Origin: Pleurodeles waltl
Taxonomy: Eukaryota; Chordata; Amphibia; Caudata; Salamandridae
Length of the DNA: 64,000 bases
NCBI RefSeq assembly: GCF_031143425.1
Contig: NC_090451.1
Span: 665,350,575-665,414,574, forward strand
Direction: 5' to 3'
Position 1 is the stretch's first letter. Every line of letters starts with the position of its first letter. Position numbers and translations under genes: made by a program. Below the pieces are notes generated by a model. It ran no database searches. It was not told where the DNA came from and saw nothing but the letters and a program-made list of their open reading frames with translations. Of this stretch, positions 1 through 11,547 are shown piece after piece.

Positions 1-1418
1 CCTAGAGCGTGAGCTCTGTGTCGCAGCGACCCCGGGAGGGTGGCAGGGGTGCAGAGACGGCCAGAGAATCCATCGCACCCGGCGCTAACCACCCTACCAA
101 CCATCGCGCCTCGGCCCGAAGCCCGGGAACACCGAGGAAATGAGTCTAGGGGCTAGGGACTTGCGACCCGCTCCCGGCGGAGAGGGCCTGGCCGGAGGGG
201 CGGAGTCGCCTCTTAAGAGGGCCGCGGCTGGTGCAACAAATGCGGCTCTGGAGCGGCTTTGCGGGTCGCGAGAGCTGCGGAAGGGCAGAGAAGACCCGCG
301 GCCGCATGTGTCCGGCGTTTGATTTTCCCAGACCCCGACGGGGAGATTGGTCGAGGCGCCGGGTAATCTCCTTGTAACTCCGATTCTCCGATGACACGGA
401 ATGAAGATTCTATGAGTGAGATGGGACCACGCCTCTCAAATAATTAACCGGAGGAACCACCCAGTAAGCAAAAACATCGGCAGTGGGGGCACAGTTACCC
501 TCCCCCTCCCCCGAGGCTGAACGGCGCTGAGCTGATGTAACACCCCAAGGACCACCCTCCATTGGAACACTACGGCTCATCCACCCCCCCTCCCCTTCTT
601 AAAACATAAAGCAAACAGTATGAGGCAAACAGAAGGAGAGGGGGGAGATCAGGAGAGGAGGAGAAGGAAGAGGAGCGGAGGGGAGGGGAGAGGAGCAGAG
701 TGGATGAGATTGAAAGAGGGGAGACGCTAGTTCATGTAGGTCAAGGGGCAGGAGTCGAAGCCCCACCGCAACTGGCATAAAACAGGAAGGCACCGAATGC
801 AACTGGTGGACAACACAGCCGCGTATAACCCTAACCAGGCAAGGCAGCTGGCGAAAGACCTGGAGGAGGGTGTGCCCACCCCTATCTCCCCTCAAACGTT
901 CGCCGCATTCAACACTCAACACCAATTAAAAGAGGACGAGGAATAGTGGGCACAACCTCTCAATACTCTGGGCTATGACAACCCGCACCCCGACTCTATA
1001 GCAGCGGAACTCTCACCGTTACAATATCCTCCCCCGACCCGAAGACGATGTCAGATTGCCATAATCTACAACAGCCGCAAGGGGGACACACGCATATACA
1101 CAAAAGAAAAAGGAAAGAGAAAAAAGGAAAAGAAAACGGAGAACACCGAGCAAGCGAGAACGAAAAAAAAAAAGAGGAGAGTCGGAATAGAAATAAGAAC
1201 TGACCGACACAGAAAACCCACACCACTACCGGTCCTCAAGGAGGGAAGTCTGGGCCCTAAGTGGACAACCTCTGGCAATGCCCGGCAACAAACCAAACCA
1301 TAAACCCACCAGCAAACCCGCACGACAGTTATTATTCTCAGAAGGGCTGCATCACAAACGCCAAACCCCCACAACGACAAACCCTTCTACACCGTCATCC
1401 TCAACCGAATCTACCATA
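1..1418 (+). promoter_or_regulatory. L1-a copy A 5' UTR
   Basis: GC-rich leader of the LINE with a purine-rich tract at about 630-725 and an A/G-rich tract at about 1095-1175, both also present in copy B. L1 5' UTRs carry an internal promoter, so this is the expected promoter region; no specific start site is visible. A possible short upstream frame is listed separately (734-946). Confidence 0.6.
734..946 (+). pseudogene. Small upstream frame in the L1-a 5' UTR (copy A, stop at codon 2)
   Basis: The equivalent of the 70-codon frame at 43270-43482 in copy B. It has the same length and no insertion or deletion between copies, but in copy A the second codon is TAG. Product unknown; the predicted peptide is polar and basic at its start and acidic at its end. 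It may be an ORF0-like peptide or chance. Two near-identical copies cannot show selection. Confidence 0.25.
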
Positions 1419-2420
1419 ATGTCTGACAAAGACCACCCCACAACCATAGACCGGATACTACAAGAGATCACCACTGTTAGTCGCCGCATAGAGGGGATGG
1501 ACGCTTCTATAACATCGTTAACACTAGAGACCAAATCCATGCGATCTGACATTGCAAGCTTCCAATCCAGAGTGAAGGGATTGGAACAATGCATGGGATC
1601 ATTAGAGGTACAGGCCACTATGTCTCGGGACCGAGACCAAAACCTTCTTTACCTCTAAAGAGGTAAACTAGCGGACATGGAGGATAAGAGTCGGAGAGAG
1701 AACATTTGTCTACATGGATCCCGGAAAACGAAGAAGGCTCGGATATACAGGCCTTTCTGAGCTCCACCCTTCCAAAGCAGACTTCACTAGACTTCGACCC
1801 GCCAATAGAATTCCAACGGGCACATAGAATAGGTCCTAAACGCTCCGACAATTCTGCAAGGCCTCGAACAATCATCGCATGCTTGCTGCGACACAACCAA
1901 ACCCGTCAAATACTCCAAGTGGCGCAATCATGGGCCGTTCCGGATAGACCAATTTGACATTCGAATAACTGCCGACTATTCCAAGGAGACCAGTGAACGT
2001 AGAAAGGCCTTCCTAGCCCCACGACCCCGACTTCGGCAGCTAGAGATAAAATATGGCCTTTTTGACCCTGCAGGAATGTGGGTTACCAAAAACGGAGTAT
2101 CTAAGGACTTCTATAACCCCGAAGAACTGAGACTTTTCCTTGATTCTTTTCAATCTCAACCTATGGAGCCTACTAGCACAAACTGTCCGCATGATACCGC
2201 AGGAGGAAAAGAAGACACCAGAACCTTTCCCTCAGGAAAGGAATAGACGAACATGGCTCTATGCGACACTGAAGCCGGCCAAAGAGGCAGAGACATAGAG
2301 AGATTAGCCAGATCCCATGATGACAGGGGTCAGGACTTACACGCAGTAGTAACCCATACACAACTTTCAGAAAGGGACAAATCCCGTTCCCCTTTAAAAC
2401 CAACTGCTGCATCCCCTTGA
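1419..2420 (+). pseudogene. L1-a ORF1 (RNA-binding protein), broken, copy A
   Basis: Remnant of the L1 ORF1 protein, a trimeric RNA-binding chaperone that coats L1 RNA in the cytoplasm. The N-terminal part from ATG 1419 is a heptad-rich coiled coil. It is followed by an RRM-like segment (NICLHG near 1708) and a C-terminal domain (RAHRIGP, then TADYS and a YGL motif near 2055). An in-frame TAA lies at 1656-1658; frame changes lie near 1720 and 1920; a TAG at 2244-2246 is AAG in copy B. The frame otherwise ends at TGA 2418-2420. An upstream in-frame ATG at 1278 exists, but copy B has a stop between it and 44020, so 1419 is the better start. Confidence 0.8.
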
Positions 2421-4343
2421 GAAGAAATCAAGATACTGCGCAAAAAGAGACAATTACTTGAAAGTCGAAACATTGCAGCAACTGCCGACCCCAAGAACGG
2501 ATGAGTACCTATCTAGACCATATATGTGTATCTCTCTTATAATTGCATAAGAATGTTAGTGCTGCTGTCAAAGTCAGGCGCTTAAAAAGCATAGGTTTTT
2601 CATGACCCGAAAGGCCCTACAATGTGAAAGTATCCAGTAAATAATAACTTGTCTTAAGGGTGTGACAGAGTACACACATCAATGTAAGGATTAGATCCAC
2701 CACCTCCCCGCACACTATATGAGAGTCCAGACTCAGCCTTACTATATAGCGCAAGGGGTACTCAATAACAATCAACCATTGCAGAACTTAACGCGCTCCC
2801 AACGCGCCACAGAAGACCCCATAGCAGCAAGTATCACAATGTGACTCCAACCTACCCCAGCACACAGCACATAAGACTAAAGCCGACGCTAGAACTCATT
2901 AAGCCTCATAGTTTTCCCAGGGGCTGCAATAGGGTCCAACAAAGATAAAATAACCCAAACCCTGGGCCGCATAACGCAATGGGACCCGATATGCACCAAC
3001 GCCCCCATCCATATCAATATCATAAAATAAAAAAAATAACATAATACCATACAATATACCATAATATAGTATAACAAAATGGTGTCCCACACTAAGGCAC
3101 TATAATACAACTGTCCATTACCCCCCCGAACGTACACACTCGCCCGCAGACCAACTACCACTGATACCCGCAACTCTTACCCAAGGCAGGACGGATATGC
3201 TGGCAGTGTGCACCAAATTAATTAATCAACTGACAATACCTACATACATCCCTCCTTACAGAAAAGTATAGTATTATGATGTAATAATACGCAAAAGAAT
3301 ACCTGTAGTGGAGTGGGCCACATACATAGCCCTCATATAGTCAAGGGCTCGGTAGCACTAATTATTTAGTCCATGATAAATAGTTTGATATCTAGTGCAA
3401 CAGTTCATAGTATAATGGTGTGATAAAGTAATAGGATATATTATGTTAAAGGAATTGATAGGTTATAGAAATGTTGAAGTATGCGCCAATGTGCTGATAC
3501 AGTTGACAAGAAATACTTAGTATGTACTATATATTCACACTTCCCTGCATCTCTGCTTGTATCAGAATTATGTTGTCCCACCTGCTCTCTTCCTTTCCCG
3601 CCCCAGTCCTCCCCCGCCTGAATACCCACCCTGCACGATTAATAACATCTTACGACAATACCGCCCAGGCCTGGTGACAGCCACCTACCTTTCACCCCTA
3701 AAAGTACACACTTTAGCTCCACAAACATCACAACTATCATCAACCGCCGACAAACAGGTCCGTCTCCCAACACCCAACGTACAATCATGAACCCTGCACC
3801 TCCCCCTTGTTGCTAGCGTGTCGACTACCGGCTGCCCGTTGCCCCCACCCCCCCTACCCCCCTGGTAGGGACCGCCCTGACGGCACACGAGCTCTGAGAG
3901 GAACCGGACCCGCCGTTTACAGATCTAGTTAAAGAGGTAGGACCCCTAGCCTCCTCATCCTCCTCTCCCACACACCCTTATCTCCCCTCCCAGTACCTTT
4001 TCACGTTATTCTCTTAATTCCAACTTAAACACCGGTCTTTCCATCTTTCTCCCTCTTCTTCTCATCCCCCCTTCCTTTCTTTTCTTTTCTCCCTCCTTGT
4101 CTCCTCTTTCCCCTGCAGCTTCCCTCGTCTTTTATTTATTTATTTATTTTTTTCACACCCCTCTCTTCTTCCCTCTCCCAGAGAACACCTCCGGCCACCG
4201 CCAGCTGCACACCCCCCCCATACCCCACTGCACCATAACAACATAATCTCCACTCTAACACTCGAGATAGTAACCCCTCCCTCCCCCCACCCTTCCGCCA
4301 GTGCTAAGTCCGAAATAAGCGAGATCCTTTACACTCACCCAGG
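2421..4343 (+). other. L1-a inter-ORF spacer, copy A
   Basis: About 1.9 kb between ORF1 and ORF2 with no convincing sense frame. The first part is AT-rich, with a poly(A/T) patch near 3020-3080. The last 400 bases before ORF2 are pyrimidine-rich (C/T tracts at about 3950-4180). Copy B has the same spacer with only small differences, so it belongs to the element and is not a later insertion. Mammalian L1 spacers are tens of bases. Confidence 0.6.
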
Positions 4344-7300
4344 ATGTTGAAGAGGGTCGCCCAAGCGACGCGACCACTGCGGATCCTCTCCTTGAACGTA
4401 CATGGTACATGGTATGACGGAAAAAGATATTGTCCTATTTTCAATCCAAAAAAGCAGATATCGCCCTGATTCAGGAGACCCACCTTGACACTCTGGAATC
4501 TAGTAAACTCAAGCGGGATTGGGTGGGGAAGGCTGTATTCAGCTGTTGCCCAACGAACCAGGAACCCGGAAGCAGTGCGCCTCGCAAATGCGGAGTGGTG
4601 ATATTAATACGAAAATCCCTTCCGCTTACAATCATTAAAACATGGAACGATGTAGAAGGGAGGTACATATTCGCTAAACTAAAAATAGGGAACACCTTCT
4701 TCTGTGTGGGCTCCCTCTATGCACCAAATGGTCCAAAACGCCCATTCCTCCTACAATTAAATTGCATTCTGACAGAAATCGGGACCACCCGATATATAAT
4801 CGGGGGAGACTGGAATCTTGGCCAAGACGCAATACTGGATAGAACAGACCCCATCGATGTAGGTAATAATCACGATAGGGCACTTCTGGCAGACATAACT
4901 AAGGACGTCGGTTTAGCTGATTGCTGGAGAACGCTACATCCGAAAGATAAGGAATATACCTTTATATCTGTTGTCCATGGCACCCAATCGCACCTAGACT
5001 ACTTTCTGGTGTTGCACACAGTAATCCCTCACATACTGGACACTTGCATCCTAGACAGTGGTCTCTCAGACCACTCTCCAATACTAACCCTGATCTAGGC
5101 AGGCATATCTTCACCAGGCCGAAAACCATGGTGTCTCACTGTGCACAGATACCGATCCCCTCAAGGGAAGGAACAATTAAGAACCTACGTAGCTACGTAC
5201 ATGACCGAGAACACTGGCACTGTGGCCTCCAAAAGGCTTTTATGGGCAGCGGCAAAGGCGACCTTGAGAGGGAACATGATGCGAGATGCAGCATTGGCCA
5301 ACAAGGACAGAATAGCCCGCCAGGCCATTTTGGAAACCACAATCCAGAATCCCACTAAACAATACACTACCCAACCGTCCCCTAGGCTACGCAGCTCCCT
5401 AGAACAAGCCCGCATGTCACACAACGACCTCTATACCTCCCAGGCGGAATATGCATTGCAGAAATTGCGAGACCGCCATTACGAACAAGGAGAAAAAGCA
5501 GGACGCCTCCTAGCGGCTCAACTCCGACAAAGAGAGGCTGCTTCCACCATATCGGCCATAACATCCTCATCAGGAGTGGTGCTGACTCGTCCGCAAGATA
5601 TTGTGAACGAATTTGCCAAGTATTACTGACATCTTTACACATCAGAAACAATGACTGATCAGACACGGACAGAGGCATTCCTTAATGCGGCTAATCTGCC
5701 TTGCTTGTTGGAGGCTGGCAGAGCTCTGCTGGAAGGTGACATAAGTAGGGAAGAGATAACACAAGTCATAACAAACCTCCCCTATCATAAATCTCCAGGA
5801 GAAGATGGATTCCCAGCGGAATTCTATAAATGGGCTGGGGAAGAGGCAGTCACTGCAGTACGTGAAGCATTGACGGAAGCATGTCAAGAGGGCTCCCTGG
5901 GCGCTCTATCCAATAAGGCTACTATTGTCATCCTGCCTAAGCCAGGAAGGGACCCCCCTCCTCTGTGGCAACTATCGCCCTATCTCCCTCCTGAACGGAG
6001 ATGTTAAACTTTTAGCCAGTGTCTTAGCAGCACGCTTACGCAAAGTGATACCATCTCTGATCCACAATACTCAAGTGGGGTTCGTACCGGGCCGCACTTC
6101 CAGAAATCACATGCGCACTCTATGCCACACACTGCTGGAAGCTTTGCAAATGCCGGAGGAAGCCCTAGCCCTATCCCTAGATGCGGAGAAAGCATTCGAC
6201 CGCATTGAATGGTCCTACCTATTCACCACCATGAAACACTTTGGTTTAGGGGTACAATTTATCTCTAAAGTACGCCTATTATATGATCATCCAACGTCAC
6301 AGGCGAATTGTGGGGGTTTTCTATCAGACCCATTCCCTATTGGAAGAGGTACGCGCCAGGGCTTCCCCCTGTCACTGCTCCTATTTCTATTGGCCTTGGA
6401 ACCCCTGGCAGCCACCATACCCAACAGATAAAAGGAATCCAAATAACCGGGGGCCTATCCAATATCTATCTCTATGCAGATGACATTTTATTAACCTTGT
6501 CTGATCTAGAAACCTCCCTGCCCGCACTACTCTGAACCATAGAGGACTTCGCACCCCTATCCGGATACCGCGTAAACAGGGACAAAAGTGAAGCAGTACC
6601 TATATCTCGCATAACGATGAGAGCAGCAATACACGGCCTCCCATTTAAATGGACCCCAACCCGTCTCAAATACCTAGGTACGCTTATTAATCGAGGCCTG
6701 GAACACATAATCAGGGACAACCTAGACCCCCTCATATCTAAAATGAAACAGGACTTTGCTAAATGGTCACTATTAGGTCTATCAATGTGGGGCAGGACAC
6801 AGGCGGTCAGAATGACCATACTACCACGCTTCACAGATGTACTAGGTATGCTCCCCCTACAGATACCCCTCCCCCTATTCCGCTCGATCGATACATCCAT
6901 AAGGACTTTCGTATGGGGCTCTATACGCCCAAGATTGAAACCTGCAACTATCCTAGCACGACGATCCTACAGAGGCTTAGGCTTACCCTCGGTAGAACAA
7001 TATTCACTAGCCTTACAACTATCACAATTAGCGTACACACTCCCAAATACACCTGATCCACCGCAATGGGTAACCACAGAGAATCTCCTAAGAGGACAAC
7101 ATACAGAGATGGGAGGGATATATGCTGGCTACCCCCCGCTGTCTAACCTTATCCTCATGGCCACAAACGTAGCATGGAAAAGAGCCCACCGCTTGTTAGG
7201 AATACACCCTTCCCTACATGCCCAGGCCCCTATAGCAGGGAATAAAAGCTTGAAAATAGGAGGGAATCTCCTCATGTGGCCCCAATGGCGCGAGGCAGGT

Positions 7301-8136
7301 ATCCACAATATATCCCATATAATAGATGGAAATAACTTTCGAACCTTCGCCTCTCTCCAAGAGGAGTTCGGTATTCACAGTAACCAAGAATGGCGATATA
7401 TACAACTCAAACACTGTATACGTAGAATATTAGGACCGCCCCCATGGACGCTTAAAAACTCACCCCTTGTCACCTACCTCCAGAAATGGGGCCGACACAA
7501 AGGCGTTATGGTTGGTCTCTATACCGAGTTAACAAATCATCTTTACTCACAGCCCCTCCTTGAACGACTGCACGTAAAATGGCAGGGCAGACTGGAGATT
7601 ACCTATACGGATGAAGAATGGTCAGACGTACTAGAAGCCCTTAACAGAGGAGTACGCAAAGCTCGTTTGAAATTTTGTTTATTAAAAATTCTTCAAGAAT
7701 GGTACTGGACCCCCGTTAAATTTTCAGGGCAGGCTTACTGCTGCACGCGAAATGCTGGAGATGTATAGAACCCCAATGTGATCTAATACATATCCTATGT
7801 CATTGCCCGACTATACAGCCCTTATGGGATGCGGTACGCCTTGCCCTGCTGGATTTTATACAGATGCCAAATCCGATCCCGCCTTCACTTATTCTATTAC
7901 ACGATAAACGTCCATACCCCTCCCTATCAAGAGCCCATACAAGGTTACTCCACACAGCACTTGCAACAACCAAAATATGCATACTCCGGCATTGGAGATC
8001 CAGCATTGCCCCTACACCGACAGAATGGATGACTGCCATGTACCAAACAGCCACCCATGAACGAGTGATCTACAACTTGCAGGACCGAGCGGATCTATTC
8101 ATGGAAGTATGGCGCCCATTTTTGACAAAGCCATGA
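4344..8136 (+). pseudogene. L1-a ORF2 (endonuclease / reverse transcriptase), broken, copy A
   Basis: ORF2 nicks target DNA and copies LINE RNA there (target-primed reverse transcription). ATG 4344 begins MLKRVAQATRPLRILSLNVHG, whose last residues are the first APE-endonuclease motif. Further EN motifs are QETH (near 4477), GGDWN (near 4805) and SDHSP (near 5065). The RT shows KSPGEDGFPAEF (near 5790), YRPISLLN, DAEKAFDRI and YADD at 6473-6484. A CX2C...H...C zinc knuckle (CWRC...HILCHC) lies near 7755-7810, and the frame ends at TGA 8134-8136. Breaks: frameshift near 4410, TAG 5096-5098, TGA 5627-5629, an extra C near 5952, a 7-base loss near 6420 relative to copy B, TGA 6533-6535 and a frameshift near 7722. 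Confidence 0.9.
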
Positions 8137-8991
8137 AGCAGCTGGCGGATGGTCGATGGCCAATGATCAAAGATCGATGAGAATCAACTGTCCTCTCAGA
8201 ATCTTTCATTTTCTTGTATCCTCCTTCTTCCTCTTTCCCCTATCCCCTCTAGTTTTTTTTTTTTCTTTCTCATTCCTCCCTCCCAGCTCCCTCATCTGGT
8301 CAAACGTACTGGATCCTGGACTAAATAGCCTGATACCTTCCTTCGTCCCCCTACACAACCCAGGTCTGGGAAATTAGCATGCACAAGGAAAATCCACCCT
8401 GTAAGTGACCCCTCTTACAATGGACAAACCCATTTGGAAGACCTCCTTACTCTTTTTCCATCTATCCCCCCTTCGGGCATCACCATCCCACAGAGGCCGG
8501 AACCAATGCCCTTACCTTACCCAATAATACAACAAGTCAGGCTCAAGTGCCAACTGTCCATCCACATATGACAATTCACTACGGGTAAGGAACCACAGAA
8601 CGACCTACACCCAGACCCTGTTAGCCTGACTGCGGGGTCCATGACCCCCCTCCACCCACCTACCCGTCTTTCCATCTAATGATCTCTCCCCCACTCCCCT
8701 CTCCTATTTCTTCCTTTACTTCACAAGACATCCCTACCTCCCCCTTCCTACAAGAACAACTCTTTATACTGTTGTCCCTCCTCCCCCCCCAGAACCCGTC
8801 CCTTCTTAAGAGTGTGCTCACAATTTCTTAATTACCCAGTCAGGAATATCTGTCAGACTGTATAAGCTTGTATATCTTTTACAGAAATAATTATTGTAAG
8901 AAAAAATGCTTTGAAAAATGCTTTGATAAGTTCACTTTTATATACTATGTGCCACCCTATATTCTTAATTAAACAATTAAAAAAATAAAAA
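8137..8991 (+). other. L1-a 3' UTR and A-rich tail, copy A
   Basis: Untranslated 3' region, pyrimidine-rich (T/C tracts near 8215-8290 and 8640-8800), then AT-rich, ending in an A-rich AAAAATAAAA tail at the satellite junction. No frame is supported here. Confidence 0.7.
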
Positions 8992-8998
8992 AAGACTG

Positions 8999-9006
8999 AT
9001 TTGCAT
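8999..9006 (+). promoter_or_regulatory. Octamer ATTTGCAT in satellite monomer (representative)
   Basis: ATTTGCAT is the complement of the POU/Oct-1 octamer ATGCAAAT. It recurs once per monomer in most monomers, followed by ATGG. Newt satellite 2 is known to be transcribed from a snRNA-type promoter whose distal element is an octamer, so this is a good candidate for that element. No proximal element could be placed with confidence. Confidence 0.55.
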
Positions 9007-9192
9007 ATGGCTGGGTCCAAACTGGGGTGGCATGCTGAAAAAAAGATGATGGATTAAACCCAGATCTGTGACTAAGGGTGAGTGTTTACATTGTTCAGCA
9101 CTCCCTTCATCATCCTTTTGTGTTATTAAAGTTGCCCTAAGTGGGAAGGGTATGCCCAGATGTGGGTCCTGAACTCACGGGGCCAGTGGATT

Positions 9193-9247
9193 CAAGCATG
9201 TTTGGCTGATGAAGGATGATACTCTGAAACTAATCCCAGCATGTTTG
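9193..9247 (+). ncRNA. Hammerhead ribozyme candidate, stem-I variant class
   Basis: Core CTGATGA is at 9206-9212, stem II AGGAT/ACTCT with loop GAT, and GAAA at 9226-9229. The cleavage triplet is ATC, cut expected between 9235 and 9236. Stem I pairs CAAGCATG (from 9193) with CATGTTTG (to 9247), plus TGG with CCA, leaving a TT/G internal loop. This pairing differs in sequence from the other monomer class yet is kept, which is covariation. Stem III is weak (C opposite A), so activity of this copy is uncertain. Confidence 0.7.
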
Positions 9248-10796
9248 TTTTTGGTCCAAGAATGATTTGGGTTGGCATTTTCGGCTGGACTGTTCCCAAT
9301 GAGGAACAGGGTCATGACTGATTTGCATTTGGTGGGATGAAAACTGGGGTGGCATCGTGAGCAGAAGAACAATGGATTAAACCCAGATCTGTGACTGGGG
9401 GTGAGTGTTTGCATTGTTCATCACTCCCTCCATCACCCTTTTGTGTTATTAAAGTTGTCTTAAGTGGGAAGGGTATGCCCAATGTGTGTCCCATGCTCAC
9501 TGTTCCACTGGATTTAGCTAGCATGGTTGATGATGGGTGATTCTCTGAAACCGGTTCCAGGGTGCTTCTTTCTCGTCTATAGAGGACCTGGCTTGGCAGT
9601 TCGGGCTGGACTGTCCCATGAGGAACAGGTTCAAGACTGATTTGCATATGGTTGGGTCCAAACGGGGGTGGCATGGTGAGCAAAAGAACAATGGATTAAA
9701 TCCAGATCTGTGACTGGGGGTGAGTGTTTGCATTGCTGAGCTCTTCATCCATCATCCTTTTGTGTTATTAAAGTTGTCCTAGGTGGGAAGGGTATGCCTA
9801 GACATGGGTCCCGTGTTTACTGTGTCACTGGATTCAAACTAGCTTGGCTAATAAAGGGTGGTACGCTGAAACCAGTCCCAAGATCTTTCTTTTTGCTTAA
9901 TAGCAAACCAGGCTAGGTAGTTTGGGCTGGACTGTTTCTGTGAGGAACAGGGTTAAGATGGTTTGCATATGGTTGGGTTCAAACTGGGCTGCTATGGTGA
10001 GCAGAAGAATGATGGATTAAACCTTAATGTGTGACTGGGGGTGATTGTTTGTATTGTTGAGCACTCTCTCCATCATCCTTTTGTGTTATGAAAATTGCCC
10101 TATGTGGGAAGGGTATGCCTAGACATGGGTCCCTTGCTCACTGTACCACTGGATTCAAGCTAGCCTGGCTGAAGAAAAGTCATACTCTGAAGCTGGTCCC
10201 AGAATGCTTTTATCCGGTCCAGGGAAAACTTGGCTTGGCAGTTCAGGCTGGACTGTTCCCATGAGGAACAGGGCCAAGACTGATTTGCATATGGCTGGGC
10301 CCAAAGTGTTGTACCATGGTGGGCAAAAGAACCATGGATTAAACCCAGATTTGTGACTGGGGCTGAGTGTTTGCATTGTTCAAGACTCCGTCCTTCATTC
10401 TTTTGTGTTATTAAAGTTGCTCTAAGTGCGAAGGGTATGCCCAGACTTGGGTCCCTTGCTCACTCTGTCACTGAGTTCAAGCTAGCCTTGTTGGTGAAGG
10501 ATGATGTTCTGAAACTGGTCCCAAGACATTTGTTTCAGGTGCAGGTAGAGCTTGGCTAAGCAATTTGGGCTGGACTGTTCCCAAGAAGAACAGGGTGAAC
10601 ACTGATTTGTATATGGTTGGGTCCAAACTGGGGTGATATGGTGAAGAAAAAAATGATGAATAAACCCAGATTTGTGATTGGGGGTGAGTGTTTGCATTGT
10701 TCAGCACTCCATCCATCATCTTTTTGTTATTAAAGTTGCCCTAAGTGGGAAGAGCATGCCTAGACGTGGGTCCCGTGCTCACTGTGCTAGTGGATT

Positions 10797-10851
10797 CAAG
10801 CTAGCATGACTGATGATGGGTGATACTCTGAAACTGGTCCCAGGATGCTTG
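10797..10851 (+). ncRNA. Hammerhead ribozyme candidate, intact core
   Basis: CTGATGA is at 10810-10816, stem II TGGGT/ACTCT with loop GAT, and GAAA at 10830-10833. Stem III is two base pairs (A-T and C-G) closed by the loop TG, and the cleavage triplet is GTC, cut expected between 10839 and 10840. Distal stem I pairs CAAGC with GCTTG. Proximal stem I has an A-C mismatch next to the core, so cleavage may be weak. A two-base-pair stem III is the hallmark of newt satellite hammerheads. Confidence 0.8.
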
Positions 10852-11547
10852 GTTTTGGGCCAGGGAGAACCTGGTTTTTGCAGTTCGGGCTGGACTGTAC
10901 CCATGAGGAACAGGGTCAAGACTGATTTGCATATGGCTGTGTCCAAACTCGGGTGACATGCTGAGCAAAAGAACCATGGATTAAACCCATATCTGTGACT
11001 GGGAGTGATTGTTTGCATTGTTGAGCACTCTCTCCATCATCCTTTTGTATTATGAAAATTGCCATATGTGTGAAGGGTATGCATAGACATGGGTCCCTTG
11101 CTCACTGTGCCGTTGGATTCTAGCTAGCCTGGCTGAAAAAAAGTAATATTCTGAAGCTGGTCCTAGAATACTTGTTTCTGGTCCAGGGAAAATCTGGCTT
11201 GGCAGTTCGGGCTGAACTGTTCCCATGAGGAACAGGGCCTAGACTGATTTGCATATGGCTGGGTCCAAACCGCGGTGGCATGCTGAGCAAAAGAACCATG
11301 GATTAAACCCAGATCTGTGACTGGGGGTGAGTGTTTGCAGTGTTGAGCACTCTCTCCATCATTCTTTTGTGTTATTAAAGTTGCCCAAAGTGGAAAGGGA
11401 ATGCTTAGACCTGGCAGGGGAGACACCATGGTGATGTGGTTGTTTTCTCTGTGGTATCCGAGGAGGAGGTTCCAGTATTTCCAGCTAGTGCAGCTCTTCT
11501 CTTCAGCGTGAAATCGGGGGACCCTTACGGAAGGGATCTCTGTGAAG

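Larger units (their letters stand above)
1..8991 (+). mobile_element. L1-clade LINE 'L1-a', copy A (5' end cut by window)
   Basis: Near full-length non-LTR retrotransposon. In order: 5' UTR, ORF1 (coiled coil plus RRM, L1 type), a long spacer, ORF2 (endonuclease, reverse transcriptase, C-terminal zinc knuckle), 3' UTR and an A-rich tail. Position 1 aligns with 42536 of copy B, so only about 34 bases of the 5' end are missing. The 3' junction at 8992-9006 reads AAGACTGATTTGCAT, the same 15-base satellite sequence that flanks copy B on both sides. Copies A and B therefore share one insertion site and are probably duplicates of a single insertion. Several stops and frameshifts make this copy non-autonomous. 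Confidence 0.93.
8992..11414 (+). repeat. Newt satellite-2-like array, segment 1
   Basis: About 7.5 tandem monomers with a period of 318-323 bases, judged from the spacing of the motif GACTGATTTGCAT near 8995, 9316, 9634, 9955, 10278, 10601, 10919 and 11242. Each monomer carries the octamer ATTTGCAT or a variant, an upstream hairpin CTGTTCC-CATGA-GGAACAG, and downstream a hammerhead-ribozyme region in varying states of decay. Neighbouring monomers differ in diagnostic ways (CTAAGGGTGAG, GCTATGG with TTATGAAAATTG, GTACCATGG, GATATGG), so the array has a higher-order pattern. The last monomer is cut by the Tx1-like element. Confidence 0.93.

Noticed and set aside
599..1380. Antisense frames of about 100 codons in the L1-a 5' UTR, also seen in copy B
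   Set aside because: They lie opposite purine-rich tracts, which read as stop-poor pyrimidine runs. Presence in both copies only reflects their near identity.
2889..3173. Antisense frame of 94 codons in the L1-a spacer
   Set aside because: Composition is driven by an AT-rich patch, no domain is recognisable, and conservation between duplicated copies is not evidence of selection.
9000..9300. tRNA-derived SINE promoter in the satellite (GTTCAAGC resembling a B box)
   Set aside because: The match misses required B-box positions, no A box lies at a suitable distance, and the octamer with hammerhead explains the monomer better.
8992..11414. CRISPR-like regular repeats
   Set aside because: The repeats are ~320-bp head-to-tail satellite monomers without unique spacers, in a clearly eukaryotic setting.
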